Source: Cryptomeria japonica (lineage: Eukaryota; Streptophyta; Pinopsida; Cupressales; Cupressaceae). Taken from it: a stretch of DNA of 64,000 nt. Location: the NCBI RefSeq assembly GCF_030272615.1, contig NC_081406.1:142321299-142385298 (forward strand), written 5' to 3'. The position numbers were made by a program, and so were the translations under genes. This document shows positions 1 through 12,481 of the stretch, one piece after another. The first letter of the stretch is position 1; each line of letters begins with the position of its first letter. The notes beneath the pieces are model-generated. The model worked only from the letters and a program-made list of their open reading frames with translations, had not been told where the DNA came from and ran no database searches.

Positions 1-251
1 CTCATCACGTGCAACATGCTTACGTGGCATCTTCATCACCGATCATCATTCGATCATAGATCATCACAACTGATCTTCAAGCTTCATCGGTTAGGGTTTT
101 GCTTCTCAACTGGTTAGGATTACCGGTTGATCATCACTACATCATTACTGGTTGCAACACTTGCTTAATTACCGGTTGCTTTACTGCTTCATTATCAGTA
201 GCTATTGACATCAATGACAACATTATACTTCTTCAATGAAATCTTCATGCA

Positions 252-2884
252 ATGTCAACAAAAGATGCCTTTAAATCATCTCACCCGAAAGAAAAGTAAG
301 GTGATTCTGGAAGTCAGAAGGTTGAAACTCGATCTGAGGATCAACCGGAAGACCAAGGTAACACCATAGTTGATGCTGAGACCGGTGACAATCCTCTGGT
401 GACTGACAACACTGCAACCCCTGAGATTCAATAGAAGGATGTTGAGTCAACTAAGGTGAACAAAGATAAAGGCACAACGGATCCGATAATTAGCACTCCC
501 TCGGTAACATAGATTTCACCCCAGAACAATTTTGATGGGTTAGTTGATCTTAGCAAGTTATCTCTTGTAGAGAAGCTTATGCTTGGTGCTGCAGTCCAAA
601 CTCAAGCCAACCAAGACCTGGTGAAATTTGAAATTGAAGATAAAAGGTTAATTTTGATGTCCATTGATGTCTTGCAGAAGGTGGCTACAAATGTACAACT
701 AGATTCAAATAACAGAGCCTCCGGTAAATTGATTCAATTGATTAACAATGTAAATAACAATATTGATTCCTTGGAGAAATCAGCTACTCAAAAGGTTTTG
801 GATAGATTTAAGGAAGTTAGAATGAAGACATACTTGAAGATGATTGAGGATGACAGAGTGACATTGAATAAGAGACTGCAGACCATTTCTGACAAATTGC
901 CAGAAACCAGTAAACTGTACAAGTCTTGTCTCATTTTTCCCAAATTCTATTGGCAATATTGCATTATAATAGACAATGAAAGATTGTTGGCATTTCAATA
1001 AGGATATTAAGAAGGTTGTTGATGATTATGGATATAACTGATTAAAGATGTTTTACTATCTTGATATTATTATTTTGTCATTGATGTCAAGAAATTGATT
1101 TTCTAATTCAGTATGATGTTGCCATATCTTGAGAAGTATGATATGAAGATTATGAAGAAGTCGGTAAAAGCCACAGGAAAGAATATGATGAATAAAGGGA
1201 TGAATAAGGTATTCAATGGGCAACTACTACTGAGTCAGACAATGATGAGATCATGATGTTTTAGATTGTTTTAACATCATACATATGCTGTAAAATGTAA
1301 AGGTTAATACTATACTATGTTATCAACCGAAGAACCTAGTCGGTAAAACCTAAGGAACCTAGTCGGTAAACCCTAAGGTTATCGCTATCGGTTAATGAAG
1401 GCGGAATGTCTACCAAGTGAAGTTTAGTATTCACAGAGTTGTTATTGAGTTGTAACCAAGCTATAACAGAAAGCATTAAATGTTTACATGCGGTATTTAA
1501 TGAAAGAAGCTAATGAGTTGGATTAGATCAATGATTGGTAAGCCGTGGAAGAAGTTTGTTAACGAATCTAAGGCAATGGAAAGTTGGCATGAAGATCTAC
1601 AACTCAGATTGAACCGCAATACCTTGGCACAAGTTCCAAAACTAATATGCAACTTCCAAGGCAGGGTAAAATGTTTTCAGATCGAAAGATGCATTGAACT
1701 TGGACAAGATTGAAGATCTAATGGCTATGATTGATCATGGGAAATGTGATCAAGGAGATTAAGCGGTTACCTAATTGTTTATAAATAGGAAACTGTTGAT
1801 AAACAATGTATGCGGGCAAGTGTATGCATAGGGATGCTACATAGTGATTACCGAGCACAGAAGCTTGAAGACCTATTAGAATAATAGAGTATAGAAGCCT
1901 AGCAGATAGACAAGATTAGTTCTATGTCTAAATTGTATTGAACAAATAAGAATCTTCTTTAGCATTTTAGATGTGAAGTTGCAGATAGATTGTTATTACT
2001 GTTATTTTGTGAAAGTGATAGAAAATCTCTTAACTGAGTGGACTTAACAGTCTTATATGCAAATCCTCTAGCAAGGTGACATTCTGATTGAGTGTTTGAA
2101 ATGCTTTGACAAGGTCACTTCTAACAAAGTGAAGATCCTAATAGATTTGAGGGAAATCCCTTAACTGGGTCACATCTAGCAATGTGTTTTTAATATTTAA
2201 AAGGATTTTCTTTTAACCGAGCATACTCTAGAAGAGTATATTTATTAGTGGGTCCGAAATCCCACAGTGGTTTTTCCCTATTTGGGTTTCCACGTTAAAT
2301 CTGGTGTTATGAGGTTTATATTGTTCATATGCTTTTGAGTTTGCATGTTTGACAGTTTTGGATATATGACTGATATATATGTTACCGAGGTTGAATCTGA
2401 TGTTTTTATGGATGATTAAGTTTGTATGATTCACCCCCCCCTCTCATCTTGTTGGCTATTGGATCTGTACTTATATTAAGTATCAGAACTATCAAATTCA
2501 TTATTGATATTGATAAGTAAATAAATGACTGCCAAGGAGAGCTTGCAAGTATCTCACAATCAAACTCTAACCAAGAGCATTGAAGGAAAAATCATAGCTT
2601 TGAATGATCAAATCTCTAATTTTCAAGACTATAAGGAGAAAATTTTGAGGAGAGTAGGTGAGCTCTGGAACTCGATTGTTGCCCGGATAGATACTATGCT
2701 GAGCAATAAAGCAGATTGTATGAAGGAAATGGCCCTACTTGTCCCATCAGACTTAAGAGAGTTAGAAATTCATGCCATTGTATTCAATGCATTTATCACA
2801 ACTTTGGATAACTTGAAGAATGGGTGGGATACCCATATGGGATTTTTGAAGACCATTTATGCTGACCTATTCAAATATTTGTAA
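252..2884 (+). pseudogene. Extra ORF of element S1, unknown function, split by solo LTR
   Basis: The frame opens at ATG 252 and carries stops at 297 (TAA), 432 (TAG) and 510 (TAG) before an open stretch to the solo LTR at 948. It resumes after the LTR with an open stretch 2525-2884. The protein is charged and helical. The segment LVEKLMLGAA to DKLPETSKLYK and the later SIEGKIIAL to NLKNGWDTH align by eye with the minus-strand ORF of N1 (DKGLIDQSVSVL, SVDGQILSLENQ, TFKSGWDMY). This shows that the two halves here were once one ORF. It lies immediately before the 3' purine tracts, the env-like position of Sireviruses, but no signal peptide or transmembrane segment is evident. I cannot assign a function. 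Confidence 0.7.
948..2494 (+). mobile_element. Solo LTR, copia family A
   Basis: A single LTR is flanked by the 5-bp duplication aattc (943-947 and 2495-2499). It matches the LTRs of copia A (6339-7828 and 12482-13991) along its whole length, including a tttataaatagg TATA region near 1780 and the C-tract near its 3' end. Its first bases are TATTGG rather than TGTTGG, a single G-to-A change at the terminus. It ends ...ACTATCA like its relatives. No internal sequence remains, so LTR-LTR recombination removed the rest of the element. Confidence 0.9.
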
Positions 2885-2937
2885 AATAATCATTTGTATA
2901 TCAGTTTTGGATAGCATCCCAACTTTGGCATTGTTGT

Positions 2938-3127
2938 CAAAGGGGGAGAGATGAGGTGAAAAATGCATATAGAGTGTATAGTATGGTGGTGCACACTTTT
3001 GGATTGTTGATCTAAGGGGGAGCCTTAGAATTCTTTTATTCTTTCCTTCCGTGAACAAGTTTCTTTCATAGGTTTCAACACTTAGCCATTTTTCACAAGT
3101 GTCGTCATCAATGCCAAAGGGGGAGAT
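2938..3127 (+). promoter_or_regulatory. Multiple polypurine tracts of S1
   Basis: Three G-rich purine tracts precede the 3' LTR: aagggggagag near 2939, aagggggag at 3014, and aaagggggagat at 3116-3127 directly against the LTR. The last is the plus-strand primer site. The outer ones sit in phrases (ggcattgttgtcaaa..., atcaatgccaaa...) that recur before the other copia 3' LTRs in this window. Confidence 0.75.
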
Positions 3128-4085
3128 TGTTGGCAGTTGAAACTCATCTGGTGACTTTAGGTGACTTCCAGTGGTTGATTATTTTTTTAGGGTTTTCATT
3201 GATGTCAACTCTTCATGGTGTTTCAATCCGACAGTTGTATCCAAAAGTTGGTGTTAACCGGTAAAACAGGGTATTTTGGTAACATGTTGGTCCAGAATGA
3301 TTTCCGGTGATTGCAGTGTTTTTGGTGATTACTTTTGTGATCTCAGTGATAGGGAAGACCTTTAGGAAGCATGCGGTTATAATCTTTTGGTTCGGTATTA
3401 TGTTTTGTTCGTGATTGAAGCTGACTTTAGGCTACACATTACATCTCTTGAAGCCTAATTGAAGGAAACTGCTTTTGTGTTATGAATGGATATATAAGAT
3501 CAATTCAGTGATTGGTTTTTGGTATGTTAGAGATGTGGTGATCCATTTTGGTGCAATTGAGCATAGTTTCACATGCACATTTTTCTTTCAAACCATTCAA
3601 TAGCTGACTGAGATAGAAACAAAGTATTTAGAAGAGAAGAGATAGTCAGAGATTCAAAGCTTAACCATAACTCATTTTTGCATAGTCAGATGTTGATTAA
3701 GAGTTCATTTCTTTGTATTTACTCATTGTAATCAAATTGGAAGTCAGTGAGACTTCCCTAAGGGTTGTAGTTCTCTGGGAAACTTTATTTGAGTAGTGAG
3801 CTCTAGGCAGTGAGCTTGAATGTAAGTGCATTCCCCATCTATGTAATATTTATGTACTCCTAGCCATAGTATATGAATATTGTGGTTATAATCCCACCAT
3901 GTTTTTTCCCTTTCTGGTCTTCCACGTAAAAATTCTGGTGTTGTGGATTTGTGCATTTCTTGTTTCATGTTTATGTTCTTTTCTATTATGCTTTGTTAAT
4001 CGGTGGATAAAGAATAATTTTGTGGTTTTAACTTCCAGTAGATCACTGATTCATCCCCCCCTCTCAGTGATCTCTGATTCCAACA
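3128..4085 (+). repeat. 3' LTR of S1
   Basis: The LTR starts TGTTGGCAGTTGA immediately after the purine tract and ends ...GATTCCAACA. The start is shared with the N1 LTRs. A TATA-like atatataag lies near 3488. The conserved U5 block (gttttttccc, then ttccacgta) is near 3900-3930 and the C-tract cccccctctca near 4056. The 5' LTR is outside the window. Confidence 0.85.
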
Positions 4086-5050
4086 TGTCCACCATGTTTT
4101 CCTCTAATATTTAATTCCACTTTATCCCTCAATCCTTCTCCATTTAATCCTAGTCATTAGATTCATTCACATTGATCTCAATCTAAACTTGCCTTCATGT
4201 GAGAAGTATCCCTCTCATATGTCTAACTAAGACCTTGTCTAGATTCAAATGTTGAATCTAGACACTTTCTATAATTCAAATTAACTTTGCATCTCATCCC
4301 TCCATTTCATACCGTATCTCCAAATCTCAACACTTCCCATAAGGACATTTCTCTAATCACATGACAAACCCTATCTCTTATCCCTCATGTGACACTTGTC
4401 ATATGATTACAACTTTGATTCAAATCCTTTATCCATATTCAATCCTAGCCATCCATTATCCAATCTTTATATGCCCTTGATTTCTATCTTAGAAATTATA
4501 TAAACGAGAGGCCTCTCATCCCATTTTCATATCTTTCTTTATCATATTGTTATGTTGTCCATTTGTTTTCTCAATCATCTTGATCATATTGTCATATTAT
4601 TTGAATCTCAAACAACTGCATTCATCTATCAACACCAATATATCACTTGATCTTTCTCAAGTTTGCATGTATTTGGTTTAATTTAGGCTAAATTAGATGC
4701 ATATTTAAGTTATATCATTCCATGGAATACAAGATCAATGGATGAAACCTCCATTAGTTCCCTATATTTTGGAGGATGAAAACCTTTTAGATTACTAAGG
4801 GTAGCCTCATACAAAGCTTGCATCTTTACTTCAAGTTTTAGACTAAATTAGTAGTTTAAAATACTTCAATGTGTGAGTATTTTTATAGTATACTTTTAAT
4901 TATTGTAGAAGCAAATATTTTTAATCATTTTTAGTAAAAAATATTTTAATAATTATTTGAATGAAATATTAATTTCGAAATCTATTATATAGGTTCATAT
5001 TTTTATTATTCACATAAGCTATCACCAAAATAAATACGTTGATATTTTAT
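4086..5050 (+). repeat. Gypsy-type LTR fragment (promoter region)
   Basis: There is no gene here. The stretch around 4390-4560 has the same layout as the LTRs at 50654 and 63289: a phrase like ccatccatt, then a TATA box (tatataaa, 4497-4504), then ctctcatcccatttt. It reads as an LTR fragment truncated on the left by the insertion of S1. The right limit is unclear. The remaining bases to 5050 are AT-rich and hold nothing I recognise. Confidence 0.5.
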
Positions 5051-6338
5051 ATCTATGTAATGCCCCGCTAGGAACCCTAAAGGAAAACAACACAACTAGG
5101 CAACTAAAGGGTGAAATAATTTTTTTCTTGTTAAAGACTAAGTGCACTAACTAAAACCATTGTACGTTGAATAACACTATGGAAGTCTATCATATGTTTT
5201 CCTAAGGGTAACCAATGAAGATTAATTTCGTAGATTATATTAACACCATAGTTAATCCATTTAATTAGATAGATTGAATGCTTAAGTTTAAAACTACACA
5301 TACATCCAAATTTCATAATAAAGAAATAAAAGTATTCCAATGTATCCAATTTCCATAAACCATTTAAACATAAGATCCAAATAATAACATTCATTTCACT
5401 AACCTAATAATATTACAATATCCATCAATACATGGCTTCCAATAATACCATTGATTACAAAGATACAATATCAAGGTTACATAAAAGTTTGATACAATGA
5501 CCACAAGGTCTCAACTAAACAATTTTCTCGAACAAGAGCTGGTACATAAACCACAAACCAAGAAACATCAGCGAAGCCTTTCCTCACCTAAAGATACAAT
5601 CTAGAACATCCGATGGGAAGTGGCACTACCACCTGACCATGTGATCCCGAAATGGAACCACCCCACTATGCTAGGAGATAGTAGAAAACCCTAAAGAAAG
5701 CAAAGTAAGGCAAGTACGAAAAGACTACAAGACTCTGCAAACATCCATGTGACTCAACTCACAAAACACTAGTGACTCTAAGAAGAGAGTGTCATCGCAT
5801 AGCTTGATGGTTACCATGGTAAAGCCTCCATAGGTCCCAGCCCCCATCCTCGAGTTTCTCCTGGTAACCTCTCCCAAGCCTCCGGTTAAAACTAAGTCTC
5901 ATGCGGACCCTACCAATCATTTTGTGAAGACAAGGTGGTAAGTTTGCCATTCCAGGCCTTCTTGTAACATTATGAGCCTTGTACTAGCACTCACCCTTGC
6001 ACGAGGTACATTTATCTTAATTAATATTTAATCTACCCACCCCCTAATCAATTATTAGGTTATCACTTTTTAACTAACTTTCGACGGGTTATCTTGTCAT
6101 CCACTTCGGGCATGACCCCCGTTTGAAAGCAACTCTCTCATAGAACACTAACATGAAACGTTTCTCTCTACGAGAACTCTATGGCAAAATAGACAACCAT
6201 AAACAATCCTGGCAAGCACAGGTGAAGGATACACAAATACCAACCCAAGATTGACCATTTGGACAAAAACACACAATGGCTCATATCAAATAGGTTATAC
6301 AACAACACCTGGTCTAGGAGAAATAATAACATAGGACA

Positions 6339-7828
6339 TGTTGGCATTATAACATACAAGAAGAAGGTTGGCATTCCAATTACAATGAGAGATTGTTGGC
6401 ATTTCAATAAGGATATTGAGAAGGTTGTTGATGACTATGGATATAACTGATTAAGGATGATTACTGTCTTAATATTATTATTTTGTCATTGATGTCAAGA
6501 AATTGATTTTCTAATTCAGTATGATGTTGCCATATCTTAAGAAGTATGATTTGATGAGTATAAAGATGTCGGTAAAAGACACAGAAATAATATGATGAAT
6601 AAGGGGATAAGTTATTCAATGGGCAACTATTACCGAGTTAGACAATGATGAGATCATGACGTTTAGATTGTTTTGATATCCTACATATGCTATTGTTTGA
6701 AAGGTTAATACTATACTATGTTACCGAGTAAAGAACCTAGTTGGTAAACCCTAAGGTTATAGTTATCAGTTAATAAAGGCAGAATGTCTACCGAGTGAAG
6801 TTTAGTATTTACCGAGTTACAACCGAGCTATAACAAAATGCATTAAATGTTTACATGTGATATTTAATGAAGGAAGATGATGACCTGGAGTGGATTAAAT
6901 GATTGGTAAGACATGTATGAAGAGTGTTAAAGAATCTATGGTAAAGAAAGATTGGCAGGAAGATCTACAACTCATATTGAACCGCAATACCCTAACACAA
7001 GTTTCAAGGTGGGGTAAAATGTTTTCAGATCGAAGGATACATTGAACCTGGACAAGATTGAAGATCTGATGGCTATGATTGATCATGGGAAATGTGATCA
7101 AGGAGATTAAGCGGTTGGAAGATTGTTTATAAATAGGAAACTGTTGATAAACAATGTATGCGGGCAAGTGTATGCATAGGGATGCTACATAGTGATTATC
7201 GAGCACAGAAGCTTGAAGAACTGTTTGATAACAGAGTATAGAGCCCAACAGAGGGACAAGATAAGTCCTATGAATTGATTGTATTGAGAAAATAAGAATC
7301 TGCTTCAACATTTTTAGATGTGAAGTCGCAGACATATTTTTATTACTGTTATTTTGAGAAGTAGCAGAAAATCTCTTAACCGAGTGGACTTAATAGTTTT
7401 ATTTGTAAAATCCTCTAGCAAGGTGACATTCTTATTGAGTGTTTGAAATCCTTTAACAAGGTCACTTCTAACAAGGTGAAGATCCTAACAAATCTGAGGG
7501 AAATCCCTTAACCGGGTTACATCTAGCAATGTGTTTGTAATCTTTAACAGGATTTGCTTTTAACCGAGCATACTCTAGAAGAGTATATTTCTTAGTGGGT
7601 CCGAAATCCCACAATGGTTTTTCCCTATTTGGGTTTCCACATTAAATCTGGTGTTATATGTTTGTGATCTTATCTTTTATGGGTCTGCATGCATTACTAT
7701 TTTTCTGATAAGGTTATCGAGGTTGAATCTGTTGTTTTTATTGAAGATTAAGTTTGAATGATTCACCCCCCCCTCTCATATTGTTAGCTTGACATCTGTA
7801 CTAATCATATTTAGTATCAGAACTATCA
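6339..7828 (+). repeat. 5' LTR of copia A
   Basis: It runs TGTTGGCATTATAAC to AACTATCA. A TATA box (ttataaatagg) lies near 7126, the conserved ttttccctatttggg/ttccac block near 7620-7640, and the C-tract near 7765. The bases gattgttggcattt near 6392 repeat the LTR start 55 bp inside it. Minus-strand open frames in this LTR are not genes. Confidence 0.95.
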
Positions 7829-7830
7829 AT

Positions 7831-7842
7831 TGGTATCAGAGC
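7831..7842 (+). promoter_or_regulatory. Primer-binding site, copia A
   Basis: TGGTATCAGAGC lies two bases after the 5' LTR. It is the usual plant copia primer site, complementary to the 3' end of initiator tRNA-Met. Confidence 0.95.
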
Positions 7843-7893
7843 TTTGGACTCCGGAAGAAAAGTTTAAAGGCACTTGAGTTAAAGATCCAAAAG

Positions 7894-8955
7894 ATGTATA
7901 AGAGGGATGCACCAAAGCTGAATGAGTCAAGTTTCTCTACATGGCAGAAAAGGATGAAGCCGCATCTATCAGGAATTGGAGAATATGCTGTCTATTATCT
8001 AGAGAATGATTTCATCACACTGAGCACCTATCCATTGACAATGGAAGAGATAAAGGCAAAGCAAGAACATATTCAAGCAATGATTGAAATAACATCTGCA
8101 TTGACCGACTCAGAGTTTAATGATCTAGAAGGATGCAATGATGCAAAGGCCATGTGGACTAAGCTCATATCTATGTATGGTGGAGATGAACATGTTCAAA
8201 GAGAAAAAGTGGATAGTCTAAGAGGACAACTTGAATCTATGAGGATGAATGAAGGTGAGAACATAACCCAGTATAGTACAAGACTAAAGGAGATTGTAAA
8301 TCAAATCAAAGGAGCAGGAGGAACTATTGAAGAAAAGGATGTAACAAGTAAGATGCTGAGAACCCTTCTACCTACCTATGCAATCTGAGTCTCTGCAATC
8401 AATGAATTGAGGTTTGTACCTAATATGCCAGTTTCTTTAGATGCTACTATTGGTAAACTACATGCATTTGAGTTAAGTAACTTTGATAACAGTGCATCAT
8501 CGGTAAATAAAGTTGAATCTACATTCAGTTCTTTTCATATTGATGAAACTAATGATTACAATGATAGACAGTATAAGTACTCTAAAGGGAATCACAGTGG
8601 AGCAAGTGAAAGATTTCACAAAAACATGGAGGAGGTACACAAACTGTATGAGGAAATAAAAAAGCAAGAAGAGTTTGAAGCACTATTAGCCAGAAGGCTA
8701 CCGAGAGGAAAAGGTAAGTATAAAGGAAAGCTACCTTTAAAATGTTTCAATTGTGATAAGATAGGACATATGGCTTCTAACTGTCCTAACAAAGAATCTA
8801 GTGAAAAGAGAAATTACCGAGATGACAGATAGAAAGATAATCATTACAGAGGACACCGAGACTTCAGGAGAAGAGATAAAAAGACATGCCTAATAGCTGA
8901 TGAGGAATCTAATGATGATAAATCAGATGAAACTGATACAGAGGAAGTTGTTTAT
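7894..8955 (+). pseudogene. gag: gag of copia A
   Basis: This encodes the capsid/nucleocapsid protein that packages the element RNA. I start at ATG 7894 (MYKRDAPKLNES), the first ATG after the primer site that leads into the conserved gag body. Visible are the FSTWQKRMKPHL region, the helical UBN2-type gag core (AKAMWTKLISMYGG, ITQYSTRLKEIV), and a zinc knuckle CFNCDKIGHMASNC near 8743 (C-x2-C-x4-H-x4-C, intact). Stops interrupt the frame at 8386 (TGA, where Arg is likely) and 8830 (TAG, where Gln is likely). The frame is otherwise continuous and runs into the protease, as expected for a single copia gag-pol ORF. Confidence 0.9.
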
Positions 8956-9435
8956 GTGGCTATCAAAGATGGATCAGATGAAGAAAGGTATGAAGAAAAA
9001 GATTTAATATCTCATATAAATACTAATGATTATTGGATCATAGATAGTGGTTGCTCACATCACATGACAGGTGATAAACACAAGTTTATTAAATTAGATG
9101 ATTGTGATGGAGGCTATGTAAGATTTGGTAATGATGCACCATGTCCGGTAAGAGGTAAAATATCCATAACACTTCTTGACAATGCTAAGTGTAATGATGT
9201 TTATTGGGTTGAAGGTTTGAAATACAATTTGTTGAGTGTAGCACAGCTAAACAACACGGGTTACCAAATAGAGTTTGAAAAAGGAATTGTCAAAGTTCAT
9301 GACAAGCATGGAAAGTTAGCTGCTACCAGGACACAAACAAGAGGTAATACATTTCATCTTGACTCAACTCAAAATAAATGTCTATATGCAAGGATAGATG
9401 ATACCTGGTTATGGCATATGGTTTTGTCATGTTAA
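8956..9435 (+). pseudogene. pol: Protease and pre-integrase segment, copia A
   Basis: The aspartic protease cuts the gag-pol polyprotein. The catalytic motif appears as WIIDSGCSHHMTG near 9037, followed by YVRFGND and the VEGLKYNLLSVAQL segment typical of copia proteases. The GAG_pre-integrase motif starts as DTWLWHM near 9405. There the frame breaks: the expected continuation (HVNFDNLIK-like) is readable in another frame at 9425-9465. It is in the same frame as gag (stop at 8830 between them). Confidence 0.9.
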
Positions 9436-10511
9436 TTTTGATAATCTGATCAAGTAAGAAGCACCGAGTAAGAGGTCTACCGAGTCTTAAAAAACCTGAG
9501 AATGCTATGTGCCGAGGATACCAGATGGGTAAGATGATAAGATCAAGCTTTACAAGTAAGTCCTACATTTCTAAGGGAATTTTAGATCTTGTGCATATTG
9601 ATCTTTGTGGTCCTATGAAAGTTCAGAGTTATTATGGTGATAAATATTTCATATTATTTGTGGATGATTACTCAAGGATGATGTTAGTAATGTTTTGAAA
9701 AGAAAAATCAGAAGCTTTTCAAATGTTTAAATGGTACAAGGCTAGAGTTGAAAATGAAACAGGAAGACAACTGAAATGTCTCAGATCAAATAGAGGAGGA
9801 GAGTTTACTTCTGATGAGTTCAACTTATTTTGCAATGATCATGATATAAAAAGACAAGTCTCTGCATCAAGAACTCCATAGCAGAATGGGATAGCTGAGA
9901 GAAGGAACAGATCTATTGTGGACTGTGCCAGAACCTTGATGATTGAAAAGAAAGCTCCACAAACATTTTGGAGAGAAGCAATAAGCACAACAGTTTACAC
10001 CCTGAAGCGAGTACAACTGAAGAAAGGAACTTTGAAGACACCTTATGAAATCTAGTATGACAAGAAACCTAATGTAAGTTATTTTAAAATCTCTGGGAGT
10101 AGATGTTATGTTCACAAAGATGATAGAAATGGTAAGTTTGATCAGAAAAGTGAAGAAGGAACATTTCTAGGTTATTCTTCTAGAAGCAAAGCATTTAAAT
10201 GTCTGATGAAATCATCTAACAAAATAGTAGAAAGTGCAAATGTAAAAATTGATGAATTTGCAGAAAGAAATGATGAAGGAAACTCCAAAGAACCAGAAGA
10301 TTATGAAGGATTTGTCTATGTTCAACCAAGAAATTCTACCGAGAAGACTGCTGAAGAAAATGAAGAGAATATCCAGTTACCAAGTGATGAAGAAGATCAT
10401 ACAGAGCCTACCAAGCCTGTATTAGCCAAGTATGTCAGAAGGAATCATGCACCAAGTCAGATTATAGGAGATAAGAATGATCCAGTGATGACAAGGAACA
10501 AACTGAGATAG
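9436..10511 (+). pseudogene. pol: Integrase, copia A
   Basis: The integrase inserts the cDNA into the genome. After the frameshift near 9425 the rve core is readable: DLVHIDLCGP (first Asp), FVDDYSRM (second Asp) and LRSNRGGEF (Glu), giving the D-D-E triad. The zinc-binding HHCC region is damaged. Stops lie at 9696 (TGA), about 9879 (TAG within SRTP-QNG, where Gln is normal), about 10053 (TAG at PYEI-YDKKPN, where Trp is normal) and 10509 (TAG). The acidic linker with PRNSTEKTAEEN precedes the RT. Confidence 0.9.
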
Positions 10512-10547
10512 AACAGATGTCTAATATCTGAATTTGAACTGAGAATA

Positions 10548-11402
10548 GTGAAAGAGGCATTTAACAGTGAAGATTGGATAAATGCTATGACACAAGAGAT
10601 TGATCAAATCAAGAAGAATGACACATGGACACTGGTCCAAAGACCGAAGGACAAAAATGTAATCGGTACAAAGTGGATCTTCAGAAACAAGCTAAATGAA
10701 AAAGGTGAGGTCATTCGGAATAAAGCAAGACTAGTTTGCAAAGGTTATGCCCAAGAAGAAGGAATTGATTATAGTGAGACTTTTGCACTTGTGGCAAGAC
10801 TTGAAGGAGTAAGAACATTGTTGGCATATGCTTCTTACAAGAATTTCAAGGTATATCAAATGGATGTCAAATCTGCATTTCTGAATGGTATATTAGAAGA
10901 AGTTTTTATTGAACAACCTGAAGAATTTGTTGAAGGAGAAAATAATGATCAGGTATGTAAATTGAACAAAGCTTTATATGGTCTGAAACAAGCACCTAGA
11001 GCATGGTATGAGAGATTGCACTCATATTTGATCAAAATTGGTTTTATAAGAACAAGTGAAAACAACAATATGTACATGAAGAATGATGAAAATGGAATAC
11101 TAATCTCAGCCATATTTGTTGATGATATTATCTTTAGTGGAAATGACTCTCTATGCAAGAAATTTGGAAATGAAATGAGTAAAGAATTTGAGATGTCATT
11201 AATCGGAGAGATAAAATATTTTATAGGTCTACAGATACTGCAAATGAAAGATGAGATTTTCATTACCCAATCCAAGTACATAAAGGAAATCTTGAAGAAA
11301 TTTGGAATGAAGGATTCAAAACCAGTAAGTACTCCTATGACTACCAACTATAAACTATCAAAGAATGATGAATCTGCATCTGTTGATGAGACACTTTACT
11401 AA
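10548..11402 (+). pseudogene. pol: Reverse transcriptase, copia A
   Basis: This RNA-dependent DNA polymerase (RVT_2 family) copies the element RNA. The N-terminal WINAMTQEIDQI and NDTWTLV, then GTKWIFRNKLNEKGE, YQMDVKSAFLNG (palm Asp), EQPEEFVEG, LYGLKQAPRAWYERL and the catalytic IFVDDIIFSG box are all present, followed by MSLIGEIKYFIGLQI. The catalytic aspartates are intact. The ORF ends at a TAA (11400) where Gln is expected in the Y-Q-S-M-I-G motif; the same frame then continues into RNase H. The minus-strand ORF 10949-11347 is a shadow. Confidence 0.95.
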
Positions 11403-11405
11403 TCT

Positions 11406-12067
11406 ATGATTGGAAAGTTGGAATATGTTGTTCACAATAGGCCAGATATAGCACATGTAGTAGGTATTGTTGCAAGATTTTCTGCAGATCCTAAGGAAAC
11501 ACACATGACGACAATCAAAAGATTTTTTAGATACTTAAAAGGCATTGAAGATTATGGCTTAGTATATCAGAAAGGAAATGTTTTTGATTTAAAATTTTAT
11601 ACTGATGCTGATTGGGCAGGCAACATTAATGATAGGAAAAGCACAAGTGGAGGAGCTTTCTTTTTAGGAGAAAGACTAGTGAGTTGGCTTAGCAAGAAAC
11701 AAGGATGTGTTTCTCAGTCAACAATAGAAGCTGAATATGTTGCTGCAGCACTGAATTGCACCAATATAGCATGGATCAAACAATTGTTGGAAAGTATAAA
11801 TGAGCAAGTTACCGAGCCAGTAACTATATTCTGTGATAACACTAGTGCCATTAACTTTCAAATAATCCTGTTATGCACTCTAAGACAAAGCACATCTCTA
11901 TCAAATATCATTATCTTAGAGAAGAAGTTCAAGAGAAGAAAATGGTTTTGGAGTATGTTAGCACAAAGGAACAAATTGAAGACATCTTCACCAAGCCAAT
12001 GCCAAAGGACACTTTTGAGTATCTCAGAAGTCAGTTAGGGGTCCTACCCCTATCTTCCATTCATTGA
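11406..12067 (+). pseudogene. pol: RNase H, copia A
   Basis: RNase H removes the RNA strand during cDNA synthesis. Motifs in order are MIGKLEYVVHNRPDIA, RYLKGIEDYGL, the catalytic FYTDADWAG (Asp), KSTSGGAFFLG, QSTIEAEYVA (Glu) and IFCDNTSAI (Asp). A one-base slip near 11860-11870 moves the frame. The last 64 codons (KHISIKYHYLREEV, QIEDIFTKPMP, FEYLRSQLGV) continue in the new frame and end at 12067. This is the normal C-terminus of a copia polyprotein; nothing further is encoded before the 3' LTR. Confidence 0.92.
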
Positions 12068-12481
12068 CCGAGTTTGGTGAAAGCATCAATTCGATGACTC
12101 TACAGAATATCTTTTAGGAGTTGATGTTAATTTACACACTTAAGGAGGTTTTCTAAAGGTGTGCAGGAAACAATAAACAAGGAACATGAATTGAAGACAA
12201 AATGCTTTGACCGAGATTGAATTTATACATAACAGCATGGAATTCACTTCTCAAAGGAAGAAATTATGTTTTTAGTTCTTTTCATTTTTGGCATTGTTGT
12301 CAAAGGGGGAGAAGACTAATGTATGGGGGAGAAGTCTACTAACCGAAGGAGAAGACAACATTTTAGAACCGGGGAGAAGACTAATGACAGAGGGAGAGCA
12401 TTTCAGAATTTCATAGCAATCTGAATCCGAATCAATAAAGTCAAATCAATTGGTTTTGCCATCAATGCCAAAGGGGGAGAT
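12068..12481 (+). promoter_or_regulatory. 3' untranslated region and polypurine tracts, copia A
   Basis: There is no ORF. It holds a purine tract in gtcaaagggggagaag near 12300, several weaker GGGGAGAAG tracts at 12325-12395, and the primer tract aaagggggagat at 12470-12481, directly before the LTR. The repeated tracts match the multi-PPT arrangement reported for Sireviruses. Confidence 0.85.

Larger units (their letters stand above)
1..4085 (+). mobile_element. Copia element S1, 3' part (Sirevirus-like)
   Basis: This is the 3' portion of an LTR retrotransposon whose 5' end lies left of the window. Visible in order are an extra ORF (252-2884), an untranslated stretch with three purine tracts, a final tract at 3116-3127, and a complete LTR (3128-4085, TG...CA). 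A solo LTR of another copia family (948-2494) sits inside the extra ORF. No gag or pol sequence is present, so the copia assignment rests on the LTR end motifs, the purine tract and the homology of the ORF to that of N1 (36691-43443). The base pairs after the LTR, tgtcc, would be the TSD, but its partner lies outside the window. Confidence 0.8.

Noticed and set aside
2228-2434. Minus-strand ORF in the solo LTR
   Set aside because: Antisense to the conserved LTR U5 block; similar frames recur wherever the LTR occurs.
6895-7335. Minus-strand ORF of 146 codons, repeated at 13115-13498
   Set aside because: It is antisense to the copia A LTR; the two copies exist because the LTR is duplicated, and no domain is recognisable.
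10949-11347. Minus-strand ORF of 132 codons
   Set aside because: A shadow of the reverse transcriptase of copia A.
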